DNA of 64,000 nt from Gigaspora margarita (GCA_009809945.1 WTPW01001011.1:186854-250853); one strand, 5' to 3'. Positions 46,414 to 57,839 are shown, counted from the first letter of the stretch. Translations and numbers: made by a program. The notes: generated by a model not told the origin, from the sequence alone.

Positions 46414-46555
46414 CTGTCAGACCTCCCTAAATACAACTGCTATAAATGCAACACCTCTGACTAAAATATATTTCTGAACCCCATATATGCAATTTTTCAT
46501 ATGCACGTTGCCAAAAGTTTGGTCCCAATGAATCGCATTCAGGGAGGTCTGACTG
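46414..46555. mobile_element. 142-bp pogo-like MITE
   Basis: The ends CTGTCAGACCTCCCTAAAT and (reverse complement) CAGTCAGACCTCCCTGAAT, flanked by TA (46,412-46,413 and 46,556-46,557), match pogo-like ends. Non-coding. Confidence 0.85.
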
Positions 46556-46682
46556 TATCTGTTATTGTATACACACGTAGGTATGTACAGTACATGCTTA
46601 TTGTAAATATGTTCGTATGCATCAAAAAAAATTAACGTTCCACTAATTTAAAGGTGTAATAAGTGTATATAACTAATAAAAT

Positions 46683-46817
46683 CGACCTCCCTAAATGCAA
46701 CTCGTTTGGACAAAACTTTTGGCTATGTGCATTAGAGAACAATATGAAATATTACATTTATGGGGTCCAGAAATATATTTGACCAAAACTTGAGGTTGCA
46801 TTTAGAGAGATGTTACA
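46683..46817. mobile_element. Second, decayed copy of the pogo-like MITE
   Basis: CGACCTCCCTAAATGCAAC ... GTTGCATTTAGAGAGATGTT. The middle (GGGGTCCAGAAATATATTT) is the reverse complement of the middle of the 46.4-kb copy. A single end, TTTAGGGAGGTCTGA, also remains at about 48,062. Confidence 0.7.
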
Positions 46818-47077
46818 TTATAAGGATTATATTGACACAAGTGAATCAGAAAAGCCGATCACACCACAAAAATCAATCGGGCAATCAAGTAACCTACGAT
46901 AGGCTTAGTCGAAAGAGGCGGTTAGATTTGGGCGAGCTGGGTTCAGGATCGTAAATATGACTTCTGATACTTGAATTATTCGAATAGTCTTGCAATACTA
47001 ATGCACTAACGATTCTTTTTAAAAACACGGCTTGGACTCCCCACCTGGGACCCAATACCGGACAACAATTAACCACA

Positions 47078-47170
47078 ATTGTCCACGGTACGTCGGGAGG
47101 GTTGGGCAACAATCAACCACAACCGTCCACGGTATGTTGGGAGGGTTGGACAGAATCAACCACGGCAGTC
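47078..47170. repeat. Short GC-richer tandem repeat
   Basis: GTCCACGGTACGTCGGGAGG GTTGG..CAACAATCAACCAC occurs twice about 46 bp apart, with a partial third copy on each side. Open frames crossing it on both strands are not credible genes. Confidence 0.7.
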
Positions 47171-47278
47171 TCAGTACGCCGGGACAGGGTAACGTTAATA
47201 TCACGAGCACAAAGAATACTGACGCAAGATCGTACTACTATGCCACTTAGTAGTAGATCTTTATGAATGTGTGGGGTA

Positions 47279-47738
47279 GAGGTTGGGATTTTACTAATTT
47301 ACCCCCCGTCGTTTGATAATGACCAATCAGGATGCAAGATCAGGTGTAACGTGACGACCAAAACAACAATCGCTTTTTGGAAAAGTCACATTTATCACAA
47401 AAGAAATAACCTTTTATGCACTAACAAAAAAAAATTACTTGCAAAATTTTAGTATAATGTTGCCTACTAACCCTAACCCAAACTCTAACCGAGATGTCAC
47501 ATTTTATTTGAAGGTGACATGTAAGTTGGCATGAATAATCCCAGCCAATCAAACGATGGGGGGAAATTAGTAAAAGCAGAGGTTGGAACCGAATTTAAAT
47601 ATTCGAGTTTATCACATCCAAATTCTATTTTATCACACAAAAATTTAATAATCGATGTGATAAAATCGAATTTTGTGTGATAAAATAAATCGAATTTTGA
47701 TGTGATAAACTCGAATATTTAAATTCGGTTCCAACCTC
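47279..47738. mobile_element. Palindromic TA-flanked MITE (interrupted)
   Basis: The arms read GAGGTTGGAACCGAATTTAA ATATTCGAGTTTATCACATC and are mirrored up to CTCGAATATTTAAATTCGGT TCCAACCTC. TA flanks both sides (47,277-47,278 and 47,739-47,740). Without the inserted MULE-like element it is about 160 bp. The centre repeats GTGTGATAAAAT words. Confidence 0.85.
47287..47577. mobile_element. 291-bp Mutator-like MITE with 9-bp duplication
   Basis: The ends GATTTTACTAATTTACCCCC CGTCGTTTGAT and (reverse complement) GCTTTTACTAATTTCCCCCC ATCGTTTGAT are ~30-bp inverted repeats. AGAGGTTGG (9 bp) occurs exactly on both sides (47,278-47,286 and 47,578-47,586); a 9-bp duplication is characteristic of Mutator-like elements. 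It sits in the first bases of the palindromic MITE. CTAACCCTAACCC occurs inside. Confidence 0.88.
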
Positions 47739-48419
47739 TAGTGTGGGGAAGGGTAACAGGAAAATAGGTTTATTAATTATCGATCACCAACGATCATTTT
47801 CCTCAAGGTCGAGAAGCCTTTATTATAATTTGATCTATCTTATGACTTATTAAAAGACAAATTCGCGATATCTTTTTAATCATCCATCCTACGTATGCAA
47901 ATCATTTATCCCCATTATCACCCATAAATCATAAATATCACTGATATCACTATTATCTATCGGGAAACCTATTTCAAGTAGAAGATCGACACAATCGAAA
48001 GGTCGAAACTGCGCCACTTCGATTTCCGTGCTACCGGGACTAAAGTTTCACAGCTTACAATGTTTAGGGAGGTCTGAATATATGACCATATATAACGGTC
48101 TTCAATGTAGGGGAATTACCCTGATTTTGATTAACCATTACTGAAAATGACTGTTGGCAATATCTTTTAAACGACCCAATTGCATAATTTTACTATGACT
48201 CAATCTTTTTTATCAAGGAGTTGTGACACGAAAGAATGATGTTAGTGCTCTCTTTAATCCTAATTATCAAAAAAAAAAAATACCAAGGTCGTTAATAAAG
48301 TAGATTGACAGTACCAGGAAAGGTGTGATGAAATCACGAAGTGAATAATAACATATAATATTAGACACTTATGAATTTAGACTTTACATATTTTTTGTAT
48401 TTTCTTAATTTGCATTATC

Positions 48420-49880
48420 GTACTACTTTACAATACATTGTGATAATATGTATGTATGTGAAGTAGCACGATAGAAAAAATGAAAATATGCTTTTTTTTT
48501 TTAAAAAAAAACAGAAAGTTATGTGCAATAAAATTCAGTCATGCATAAACAGCACATAAGTATTTGAATTTGGACAATGGGATTGTCCAATCATCATATG
48601 GGAAAAATGAACAAATCCCAATCCAAATCTCAAGGAATATCCAGATTTATATTTTTTTAATCGGGTTTGTTCTCTAATTTAGAGATATGCATTATTGTAA
48701 TTATATTATGTTCTTTGTATCCATTTTTCAAAATTTGGGTAACTGCACGCTAAACCAGGAACGGATGATAAATTGTATAAAAGCAAAATAACGTTTAGGG
48801 AGAATGTTTTGAATAATGGCCAGGATTAAGCTTAATTCGATCAAAATTCGAAATTACACTTTTGGGTGTTATACGGAAAGTCTAATTTAGAAATGCTGAA
48901 TATAGATAGTTATATTTTGTATCGAATTCAGATACTTACAGCTGAGTTTTCGATAATAAACTTTTCGGCCAGTATAAGATAACATCGAAGCAATATACTG
49001 GCCGAAAATTATATTTTTTAAAAACTACATTTTAATTAACGAAAATTTACGCTAATATCGAGAAACTGAATTGTGAAATAGTGAAATCTGCTATGATCAT
49101 CGCAAATCCGCTTTTAGTATAATAAAAAACATAATAAAATGCGGATTTCACTACCTCACAACTCAGGTTTCATCCTGTTTTATTATAATTACCACAAAAT
49201 TCATCACGTGTCACACAAAATTTCAAATCAGGAATTCGCTAATGAACAATGTCATTGCCGCAGCATTCAATCAATCAATTAATAATCAAATTTGAGATAG
49301 ATATCGGTTACACAATTAGAATTTTCCTCACGGTAAATAAACAATACCGATACAGTATTATGCTCCATGTTTCATAACATATTTAATTAGTGCAATTCCG
49401 AAAGAAAAGACATTTTTTTTATGGTTATCGCATGCACATTAATCGAGACAAAAACCTGCTAAAGCGATGTTTGGGTTAAACAATTCTCATACAATAGCAA
49501 ATAGATAAATATTAATGCATTGTCCAATTAGTTATAAAATTTTGTCATTAAAAATGCCTTAGTAACCATATACTTTGTAATCTTATATATCACTCCGTTC
49601 CTGGTATAGTTTGTTCATTTTATGTGTTCGTTTTATTTCCCCTCTTCCAGGAGTCTTAGAAAGTGACATTAACCGAAAAATCTATTTCAAGCGGTCTTAT
49701 CTTACTATTTTCTGAGATGCACTCCATAAATATGCATGCATATGAAGTATTACGATAACAATTAATGAAATAAAGATATATTTTTTTTAAAAAAAAAAAA
49801 ACTGCAATAAATTCTGTCGTTCATAAACAGCATCATATTTCAGATATTATAACTTATGCATTGTTTATATATTTGAATTC
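48420..49880. repeat. Duplicated ~150-bp block and a TIR element upstream of kelch gene 2
   Basis: A block with ATGYATATGAAGTA, ACGATA, TTTTTTTTTAAAAAAAA, CAATAAAATTC and CATAAACAGCA followed by TATTTGAATT occurs at about 48,440-48,580 and again at 49,730-49,880. Between them an inverted pair ACCAGGAACGGATGATA / TATATCACTCCGTTCCTGGT next to TA (48,753-49,606) looks like a Tc1/mariner-type insertion. That insertion carries the AATTAAGCTTAATT palindrome at 48.82 kb. No gene. Confidence 0.5.
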
Positions 49881-50085
49881 GGGGATTTAATGCATCCTTA
49901 ATTCAATTTTCTTAAATATACACTTTTATACAGGCCCCAAAATTAAAAATCTCTTCCATCAATGCTAATTCTTATTGCTTATTTCTTCATTACTGTACTT
50001 GATTTTATATGAAAATCTATTACAATTATTTTTTTTTTTAGATTTTATTTCGATATTTACAAAGTTTTTCTTTAATATATTTAAA

Positions 50086-51682
50086 ATGAGGCTTTTGCGA
50101 TTTGTTTTCTTCTCTTATTTGCTATCAAGTTATCTACATTTTCTTGTAAAATGTCTAAATGTTCCTAGTGTACGAATGGGTCAAACTAGTGCATTAGTCG
50201 GTACTAAGCTTTATTTTTTTGGTGGCGCTTTAGTGGCAACAGACTTTACTGCTAATGCCACCAATGACGTATGGTATCTAGACTTATCAAATTCGAGTTT
50301 ATTTAATAATGTTATCCCTACATGGTATAAAGACGTTGAAATGCCTGTAGGAATTTACTACGCATCTTGTGTAAGCTCCATTAATAATTCTGCCATTTTT
50401 ATTTTTGGTAGAAGACAGTTTCTCCCAAATTCATGGACTATTTCCTTTAATTCATCTGTATATAGATTTGATCCTAATAATAATTTTCCATGGTCAATAC
50501 CGAATATTACTAATTTTAATAGTACTTTTAAAACACGTAATTTAATACAAGCTGTTATTGATAAGACAAGAGTTTTTATTTTTGGTGGAATGAGTTATAA
50601 AGCCAATAATAATGATAATTCTTCAAAGATTTATTACAATGATATGAATATATTCGATATTACAAATATGTCTTGGTCAACTCTGGTTATACCTCAATCA
50701 CCTCCATATTATGCTTATACCGCTACACTGTTACCAACTGGCCTTATAGTTTACATTGGTGGATTGGATTATTTTTCAGACGTATATCCTATCAATATGA
50801 GTGAGGCATGTTTATATGTTATTATTTTTGATTTTTCATTCTTGACTAATTTTAACAATGTTATTAAATTAATTAAATTAAATACAGATTCGAACCTTTA
50901 ATACAACTTCTTTTATCTGGTCTAGTATAGTATGTACAGTATCTAAATGAATTGATTCTATTATTAACATTTAATTCTAATTTTTAGAAATTTTTATACC
51001 TTATTGTAATTTAGCCAGTTAATGGCAGTTCTATTGGATCTCGTTGGGGTCATTCAGCCGTTTTAGGTAAATAAATTTAATATAAAATTAAAATAAATTA
51101 TCACTTTCATTACAATTATTTTTTTAATTAGGTCAAAATGGCGACATTATTATTTATGGTGGTGCGGAATATATTTTATACCTAGAAACACAAGCACTCC
51201 CAAATCTCGCTATATTAAGCACAAATTCCTGGACGTGGTCAATACCAGGTATTCTTCCAACAAATACTCCACAATCGCTCTTATTTCATTCCGCTGCATT
51301 GTATAAAAATTATATGATTGTCGCATTTGGTAAGTTTTTTTTTTTAAATTTTTGTTATAGTGTTTCGTTTGCATTATGATTACAGTGGTAAAATTTATTT
51401 AACAATTATATACAAATAGGAATGATAGCGTCGACAGGTTATTTATATAATAAAGACGTTTATGTTCTTGATACTCAAAAATATGTCTGGATTGGTATAA
51501 ATAATACTGCGACTACTACCAAAGGTTCTTCAACAAGTCAAAAAACTCAAACTAATAAAGCACAAGGAACTTCTAATGGATTATTTATTGGTGTTGGTGT
51601 TGTGAGTGGAATTGTATTAATTGTAATAATATCTTTTATTACATGTTTTTTATTCAAAAGGCGACATAAAATTTACAACTAA
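50086..51682 (+). CDS. Kelch-repeat single-span membrane protein (gene 2)
   Basis: Five exons (50086-50805, 50888-50929, 51015-51066, 51132-51329, 51420-51682) join in frame to 424 aa. I start at MRLLRFVFFSYLLSSYLHFL because it gives a normal signal peptide; the upstream ATG at 49,975 adds an unlikely second hydrophobic stretch. Blades include MGQTSALVGTKLYFFGGAL, QAVIDKTRVFIFGGM, YAYTATLLPTGLIVYIGGL, WGHSAVLGQNGDIIIYGGA and HSAALYKNYMIVAFGM. A Thr/Ser/Gln-rich stalk, one membrane span (about 391-416) and a short KRRHK tail follow. Intron 1 starts GC (GAG/GCATGT) instead of GT. The next exon is 42 bp and encodes IRTFNTTSFIWSSI, aligned with IPVFDTISSTWSSK from the same-sized exon of gene 1. 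Later introns lie at different positions in the two genes. The other three introns are GT-AG. Confidence 0.9.
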
Positions 51683-51699
51683 TAGCGAATTTTATACTT

Positions 51700-52440
51700 A
51701 TGTACTCTATTTTTACTGGGAATAAATTTTTATAATAATTTTTATAGTTTTTCTTTATATATCATTAAAGATGATTTATAGCTGTGTATAATTTATTTAG
51801 AAAAAAATTATTTAAAGCCACTTATAAATAATTTTCATATATTCTAGTCGAGTCAGGTTTTATTTTTATAAAATTTAATAAATATATTTTTTCTAAAAAA
51901 AAATTAATTTATAAATTTAAGCAGAAATCCTATAATTTTTAATGCTTTAACAATACTTTGCTTGAATAACGGCTTGATCAAGACAAAAAATTTTGGGATG
52001 ATAGTATAGATGTTAAAGAAAATATTTTTGTCTTAACGAAATGATGAAACTCATACGTTTCGTCAGGCATCATTAGATGATAATATTCTGAAAGTTCTAT
52101 TAACAGATTTCGGATTGCCTGACCTGTTTTAGAGCACTATGTTTAACTATGTTTAATTGTTTAATATATTAGCGTACAAATAAAATTTCCTTAATTTTAA
52201 AAAAAAAATTAATTTCAGTTATAAAATTAGTGTTTACAAAAGTTAAAAAGAATGTATAATTATAAATGTTTGTTTAAATTAATAAATAATATTTATTAAT
52301 GATTTCATCTAATTATATCAATAATAAAATAATGGACACTTTATTATACTAAAATAAATCTATAAAGTTAAATTACATAATAAAAATGTTTGACAAAAAT
52401 AAATTCATTTCAAATACTATGTAAAATTACCTTTTTTTAT
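51700..52440. other. Spacer between kelch gene 2 and the next gene
   Basis: AT-rich convergent spacer. The minus strand at about 51,930-52,130 has no open frame of interest. AATAAA-like words occur after both stops. Confidence 0.4.
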
Positions 52441-52445
52441 CTTTT

Positions 52446-54359
52446 TTATTTATAATTTTTTTTATAAATTTTTTTCAAATATTGTATATCAACAACATTT
52501 TCTGTTAAAAATAGTTGTAATGAATCAAGTCTTTTTCTTAATTCATGTTTTTTCAAATTATTAGTAGTCGTTGAATGATGAACTAATGGTATGATTTCGT
52601 ATGTATTTCTTAATTTTGTTTGTACTGAATTATTTATTTTAAACCCGTATTTTTGAACCAATCCCCATGGTTTAATAGCTTTTGTACCTAAAATATATTA
52701 GTATATTAGTTATATTAGTTATAATAATTATTAAGGTACAGAGAGTACAGATAACAAATTTAATCAAAAACATACCAAAAAGTACTGCATAAATGGCCGT
52801 CGCCAATCCCCACGCACCTCCAATTAAGCCAAGTGAATTAATAACCTAAATTTAATTATTTTTACAAAATGTTATTAATTTAATTAAGCGAGATAGATTT
52901 TTTTTATACTACTTACAGTCTTAACCCTTTTTAAAAAATCGTGATAAATTGTAAATTAATAATAAGTAATTATTTATGAAATTTAAAATCTAGTTCAACA
53001 TATTTAATATAAACACCTTTTATCAGTTTCGACATGAACAATAAATGATTGTGGCTCCACTGTTATTTTCATGAGTAATGTTAATGTTGGAAATTCAGAA
53101 GTATCATTTAAAAGAGGAAATGTTTCTTGTAAATATTATAAAAATTTAACATTAGTTTAATATAATTTTTACAAATATAATTAATAGCATTTATATAAAT
53201 ACCCAATGTTGACGTTAAATACGGTATACTTTGAAATTTGGATGAAAGTCCTAAAAAATTTTCCCAACTTGGAAGCATAAGTTCTTTTCTTCTTCTTTTT
53301 ATTTTAGCTTTATATGACTAGTAATAAAAAGGATAAATAAAAAAAAAAATAATGAATTATATCAAACTGGGTTGACTCATTTTGAGGTGAATTAAGCTGA
53401 TAGTTTGAGTCGGAAATAAACTGCTCAATGTCAGGTTCATTATTATTTTCTAAAGTTAGATAAATTTTATAAATATTTACATTGAATGCTGCAGGGTTAT
53501 ACTGATTTAAGCGTAAAATCGTTTCAAGAAGTTTGGAATATGTTGAAAGTTGAGTTGACAAAATTAAGTTTCGATCATAACTTTTCATAAAATCTATTTA
53601 AATAATGATAATATGTTAACTATTGCTAAAGTGTATCTTATTTTTTATCGACAAAAAAATATAAAAAAAGTTTATCTCAAATATTTTAACATTTTTAAGG
53701 CAAAAAATAGACAAATGATATACTAACCTGCATCATCCAAACTAAAAATCACAATTGGTAATGTCCAATTATTACTTAAATTATAACTAGTATCATTCAA
53801 ATAAAGCTTAAATTCCAAAGAACTAATTCCATTATTAGGTATCTTGGAAAACTTTAAATCCTCCATCATAAAAAATGAAGTATATTGTACACCATAATCA
53901 GTGTTATTAACGTTTAGGAGGGTTATATATTGTTTACAATCGTGAGTGCCACCTAGTATAAAATTATTGACAGATTTAGTACGTAGAAAAGACAAAGGAG
54001 TTGAAGATTTTTAACTTCCAATACTTACTAACATTTACAAAATGGCAACTAATATTTGTTGCTTGGAATAAAAAAAAATAAGCAGCTATAAAAGCAACAT
54101 ATTAGTAACTTGTTCATCTTTTAATTAATTAATATAAATCCTAGCTATGAATATTACCCGGAGCAGGAATAGAGGTTTCTTCTGCTAAAGAATGTTGAAT
54201 GACAGGATTATCATTATACATGCCCCAAATGATTAACCAGATATATCCAAGTAAAGCGAATAAAAGTAACATTAACACGAAATTTTTAAATACAAATAAC
54301 GATTTTGGTTCGGTCTTGCGATATTTTTGAAATAATTTTTCAAAAATCATTTTATACAC
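52446..54359 (-). CDS. Two-span membrane protein with GGAWGL/PWG-type C-terminal span
   Basis: Exons on the minus strand: 54359-54158, 54085-54029, 53952-53728, 53593-53368, then 53294-53203 (or starting at 53317), 53125-53017, a 10-bp exon 52926-52917, 52845-52776 and 52687-52446. With the 53,294 acceptor the whole reads in frame to 410 aa. The protein has a cytosolic start, span 1 (about 26-48), a long outer domain with many Asn-linked sites, span 2 (about 308-331, LGLIGGAWGLATAIYAVLFG), then PWGLVQKYG and a basic cytosolic tail. I recall proteins of this layout as a large family in Rhizophagus, with no known function. Exon 4 to 5 is the weak point: the acceptor at 53,318 keeps the homologous YKAKIKRRRKELM but shifts frame by one base. 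Either the 23-bp-downstream acceptor is used or there is a lesion. Confidence 0.68.
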
Positions 54360-54602
54360 GATATGTTTAAAATGATATTTGAATTTTCGTTATCAACAAA
54401 ACTATTTATTTATAAAAAAATTTTTTATATACATGTATAGTATAGCGCAAATTAGTGAGACACAAGTACAAGCTTCAATAAATTCTGCGCATTTGTTTAT
54501 ATTATCCGAATTTTAATCCTTAATACGCCACTAATAAATTAACCATTGTTATAATATGCTATCATATTAATGTTACTGAAAGTTAAACATCGTTACAATA
54601 TA

Positions 54603-55665
54603 ATGGCTCTGGGAAAAATATTTCGGAATGAACGTAAGAATGAATCTATGTAAGTCTTTTTGTTACGAATTGTCGCAACAACGCTATTTATAATCATTCT
54701 GGTTGGATCCTCCATAGTTTGTATTTTGGATATTTGCAATTATCATCCCGCAATTCAGAGCTCGTTTATCATTTCCTATCCCAGGTACTTTCCAAATTCT
54801 TGACGTTATGATGATCTAATGATTAATAAGTACTTACTATTTTATGTTGACGAATTTATTGAACTAAAGTTCATATTTACGAGCTATATATCGTATAATT
54901 ACTTTTTTTTTTAAAATTAAACAAGCTAATAGTACTCGTGAAGATAATAAGGCGCGCACTAAGAATTTAAACAGGCTGTAATGAACGCCACCTCTAAGTT
55001 TAACGGTTACTTTCAAACTAGTGGAGATTTATTCTTTTCAGCCAGCTCTAACGAAAGTCTAAAAAATATTGGAATTACGATCTATATTGATAATTTCACA
55101 TATAATGCGAGTGACCCATCAATGCTTGTAAATATGCGCGTAGGTGATTCAGGTTGGACTCTTTTTTTTTAAAAAAAAAAAAAAAAAACAATAAATGAAT
55201 TAATAAAAAATTGAATTAAATTTGAATATAGAACTTAATAAAACTTATGCCTCTAAATTATTTGAAAAATCAAAATTCGATGTTTTCGGAATCAATATGA
55301 ATTATCACCATATTAAGTAAGTATTTTTACTCTAAATACGTGGTATAATACCACAATGTACTATTTGCTTGTAATATTTTGTCATTTTTGTTGAACAGCT
55401 TACAATGTTCAACTAACAAGAAATATCAAACAACTTATGTCACAAAGTTGGAAATTTTATTTCGGATTTGCACCAGAAACTGATGAATACCCTAAGTTAT
55501 TTCCACGATTGGTATTATTTATAAAAGATGTTTTAAAAGATGTAATTAAATGCTATTAATTATGTGATTTTAATTATTTATTATAGAGCTTTGGGTCAAG
55601 AACATTATAAATATAGACCACAATCATTTATAGTCCAAGTTAATACAGGTCAAAGGTAAATTAAA
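54603..55665 (+). pseudogene. Broken paralogue of the two-span membrane protein
   Basis: Divergent from the gene at 54,359, with 243 bp between the starts. Exon 1 reads MALGKIFRNERKNESM, then TAA (54,651-54,653), then in the same frame VFLLRIVATTLFIIILVGSS and NYHPAIQSSF. This aligns with span 1 and NPVIQHS of the neighbour. The TAA lies in a perfect donor word (GTAAGT), but splicing there would remove the span. Later exon-like blocks are FNGYFQTSGDLFFSASSNES (about 54,990-55,150), KSKFDVFGINMNYH (to 55,317), YNVQLTRNIKQLMSQSWKFY (from 55,401) and GQEHYKYRPQSFIVQVNTG (to 55,654). Frames do not agree across two of the junctions, and the second span and tail are missing. Confidence 0.68.
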
Positions 55666-55899
55666 ATGACCATTATTATTATTATCATAGCACTGTATTG
55701 TCTATTCACTAATATTCTGTTGTTTTTTTCATTAATTTATAAAGGATAAAATTATAAGTTCTTGAATTTTTAAAAAATATTCTAAATAAAATTACAAAAT
55801 TTAAAATTTTTCTTTTTGAATTATATGTGATGAATTCTGAATTCTTTTGGATTAGTTTTTATGCGCTACTTTTTCGAAAATTATATTTATTATTATTAC

Positions 55900-55975
55900 T
55901 GACTATACTATTTTTACTATTAATAATAATATTATTATTATTAATAATTATTATTATTTGAATAAGTAATAATTT
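55900..55975. repeat. TTATTA/AATAAT simple tract
   Basis: Simple sequence of TAATAATAATATTATTATTA type, just before the 56-kb hairpin. Confidence 0.8.
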
Positions 55976-55987
55976 GCATTATACTTG

Positions 55988-56113
55988 TTATTTAATGGAT
56001 ATCGGTGAATACGGTGTATTCCACAGAATAATAGTAAAATTACGTGGCTGAAGGCCACGTGGTTTACTATTATTCTGTGGAATACACCGTGTTCACCGAT
56101 ATCCATTAAATAA
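55988..56113. mobile_element. Near-perfect 126-bp hairpin MITE
   Basis: Arms of about 51 bp (TTATTTAATGGATATCGGTG ... AGAATAATAGTAAA) differ at one base (GAATACGG against GAACACGG). The loop contains a second hairpin, ACGTGGC TGAAG GCCACGT. TA occurs at both outer ends. The high arm identity points to a recent origin or to active correction. Confidence 0.8.
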
Positions 56114-56129
56114 CTAGTTTATTCCATAG

Positions 56130-57060
56130 GTAAGACGTAACAACCCGTGCAATACGTTATTCAATAAACTTCAGCTACTGTAGTAATTTAAACTTTATTT
56201 CAATAATTGATCTATTTATTTTTTTATTTAAAATAAAAATCGAATGCGAAAAACAGTATCACAATAACTGAAGAAATTTTCAAATTGCAGAAATCTCTTG
56301 TGTAAAGAATACTACAATAACAAATGTTAAATAACTGTGCCTTGATCAGTTTCATAAAGCTATCAAGTATGAAACGAATTTAAGAATTTAATTCTTCAAG
56401 CTCAAGCTCTCCTATTATCTTTGGAACCTTCGGCACATTCAAGATGACTTTTAAATGATATTTTTAAACGTTACTCACTTTTAACCTTTTAAAACATTAA
56501 AAAAGTGATAATAATATAAAAATAAAAAAATAAATTAATATTTTAAATATTTAAATAAAACTTTTTTTTTATTGAATAAAAAATTAATAAAGTACATTAA
56601 AATTCTTCATCTGCCTATAATATGTTTAAAGCCATTAGTATCTAGTAAAGTCCTTCACCTGCTTACAATAATTTTAAAAACTTCGAACCTAATAAATTCT
56701 TTCGTCTGTCTATAACAATTTTAAAACTCTGAACTTATTATAGTCATCTGTTTTCCTATGACAATTTTAAAACCCACAGGACCTCAAACACAATTTTAAA
56801 ACTACGACCTAGTAAACATGATTATTTTAAGACCCATAAAGAAATACTAAGTCTAGTTGATTACATAATCGTGAACTTAGTTCACGATCTTTCTTACTGA
56901 AATGCATCTAATAGTAAATAAATCAACCAAATTGGTCTAGTGAGTACTGAAATACCATTAAAAAATAATTTGCTGAATATTAGTCAATAGTAGTTAGAGT
57001 TAGGATTTGGGTTATACAGATTTTAGTTGTACTAATTAATATATTGCAAACAGTATTTAA
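56130..57060. other. No gene recognised
   Basis: AT-rich sequence. Diverged ~60-bp repeats containing ACAATTTTAAAACTY..GACCTAGTAAA occur about six times between 56,600 and 56,840. Confidence 0.5.
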
Positions 57061-57200
57061 AATTCAAATTTAAAATTATATTTTCAAAAGAACATAATTT
57101 AAATTTTTATTGTTTTCAAAAACTTTTTAGTGTTCATTATATATTAAAATATATTGAACATTAATTTTTAAAGAATGTTCATTTAAGTATTATCAGGTTA
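57060..57200 (-). repeat. Dispersed GAGAACA repeat, copy 3
   Basis: The reverse complement matches 340-430: CACTAAAAAGTTTTTGAAAA, CAATAAAAATTTAAATTATG, TTCTTTTGAAAATATAA. Confidence 0.65.
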
Positions 57201-57839
57201 TAAATAAAAGATCTTTTAAAAACTTCATTATTGAATATTTGTTGCTTAACTACTGAACTATAAAGTTAATATTTATTTATTTCTATAGATAGCATATATA
57301 TTAACATGTGCTCATAATAATATATGCTTTAATACAATAAAGTGCTTATACTAACTATATTTATTCGCAAACTATACTTCTAATAGTAAATATATAATTA
57401 ATAAAGAATCAGTTAGTAAGAAAATGTTAGTATATATTTAAAGAAAAACTATTTTATAACAAACTCTATACTCACACACTAGATAGTTAAATATGTAAAT
57501 AAATAAATTAATCTCTGTTAATAATAGCAATAATTTGATATACCAGAAGCAATCTGATCAAATTCATGTAAGTAGCTATTAATTCTAAACAAGCATGGGA
57601 ATAAGTAGAGCATATGAACTGGTACATAAAGTCAGATAAGCACAATTTTAAATTTTAATCAGTTGCCTATTTAGATTAGTTATGCATTAGCTAATAATAT
57701 ATAATTTGGTAGTATATAAAACAAAATGCACAATTTGAACAAATTAGTACTACTTATCTACAAGCCAAAAAATTTGCACCTAAAACCACCTACCTATACA
57801 GAATTTGCCATTTAGTAGCAGCTTAAAAATTTTATATCA

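Noticed and set aside
46894..47250. Overlapping frames on both strands at 47 kb
   Set aside because: They follow a short GC-rich tandem repeat and have no consistent start, splice or domain.
49975..50085. Upstream ATG extending kelch gene 2 by 37 residues
   Set aside because: It adds a Phe/Leu-rich stretch before an already good signal peptide at 50,086; composition there is non-coding-like.
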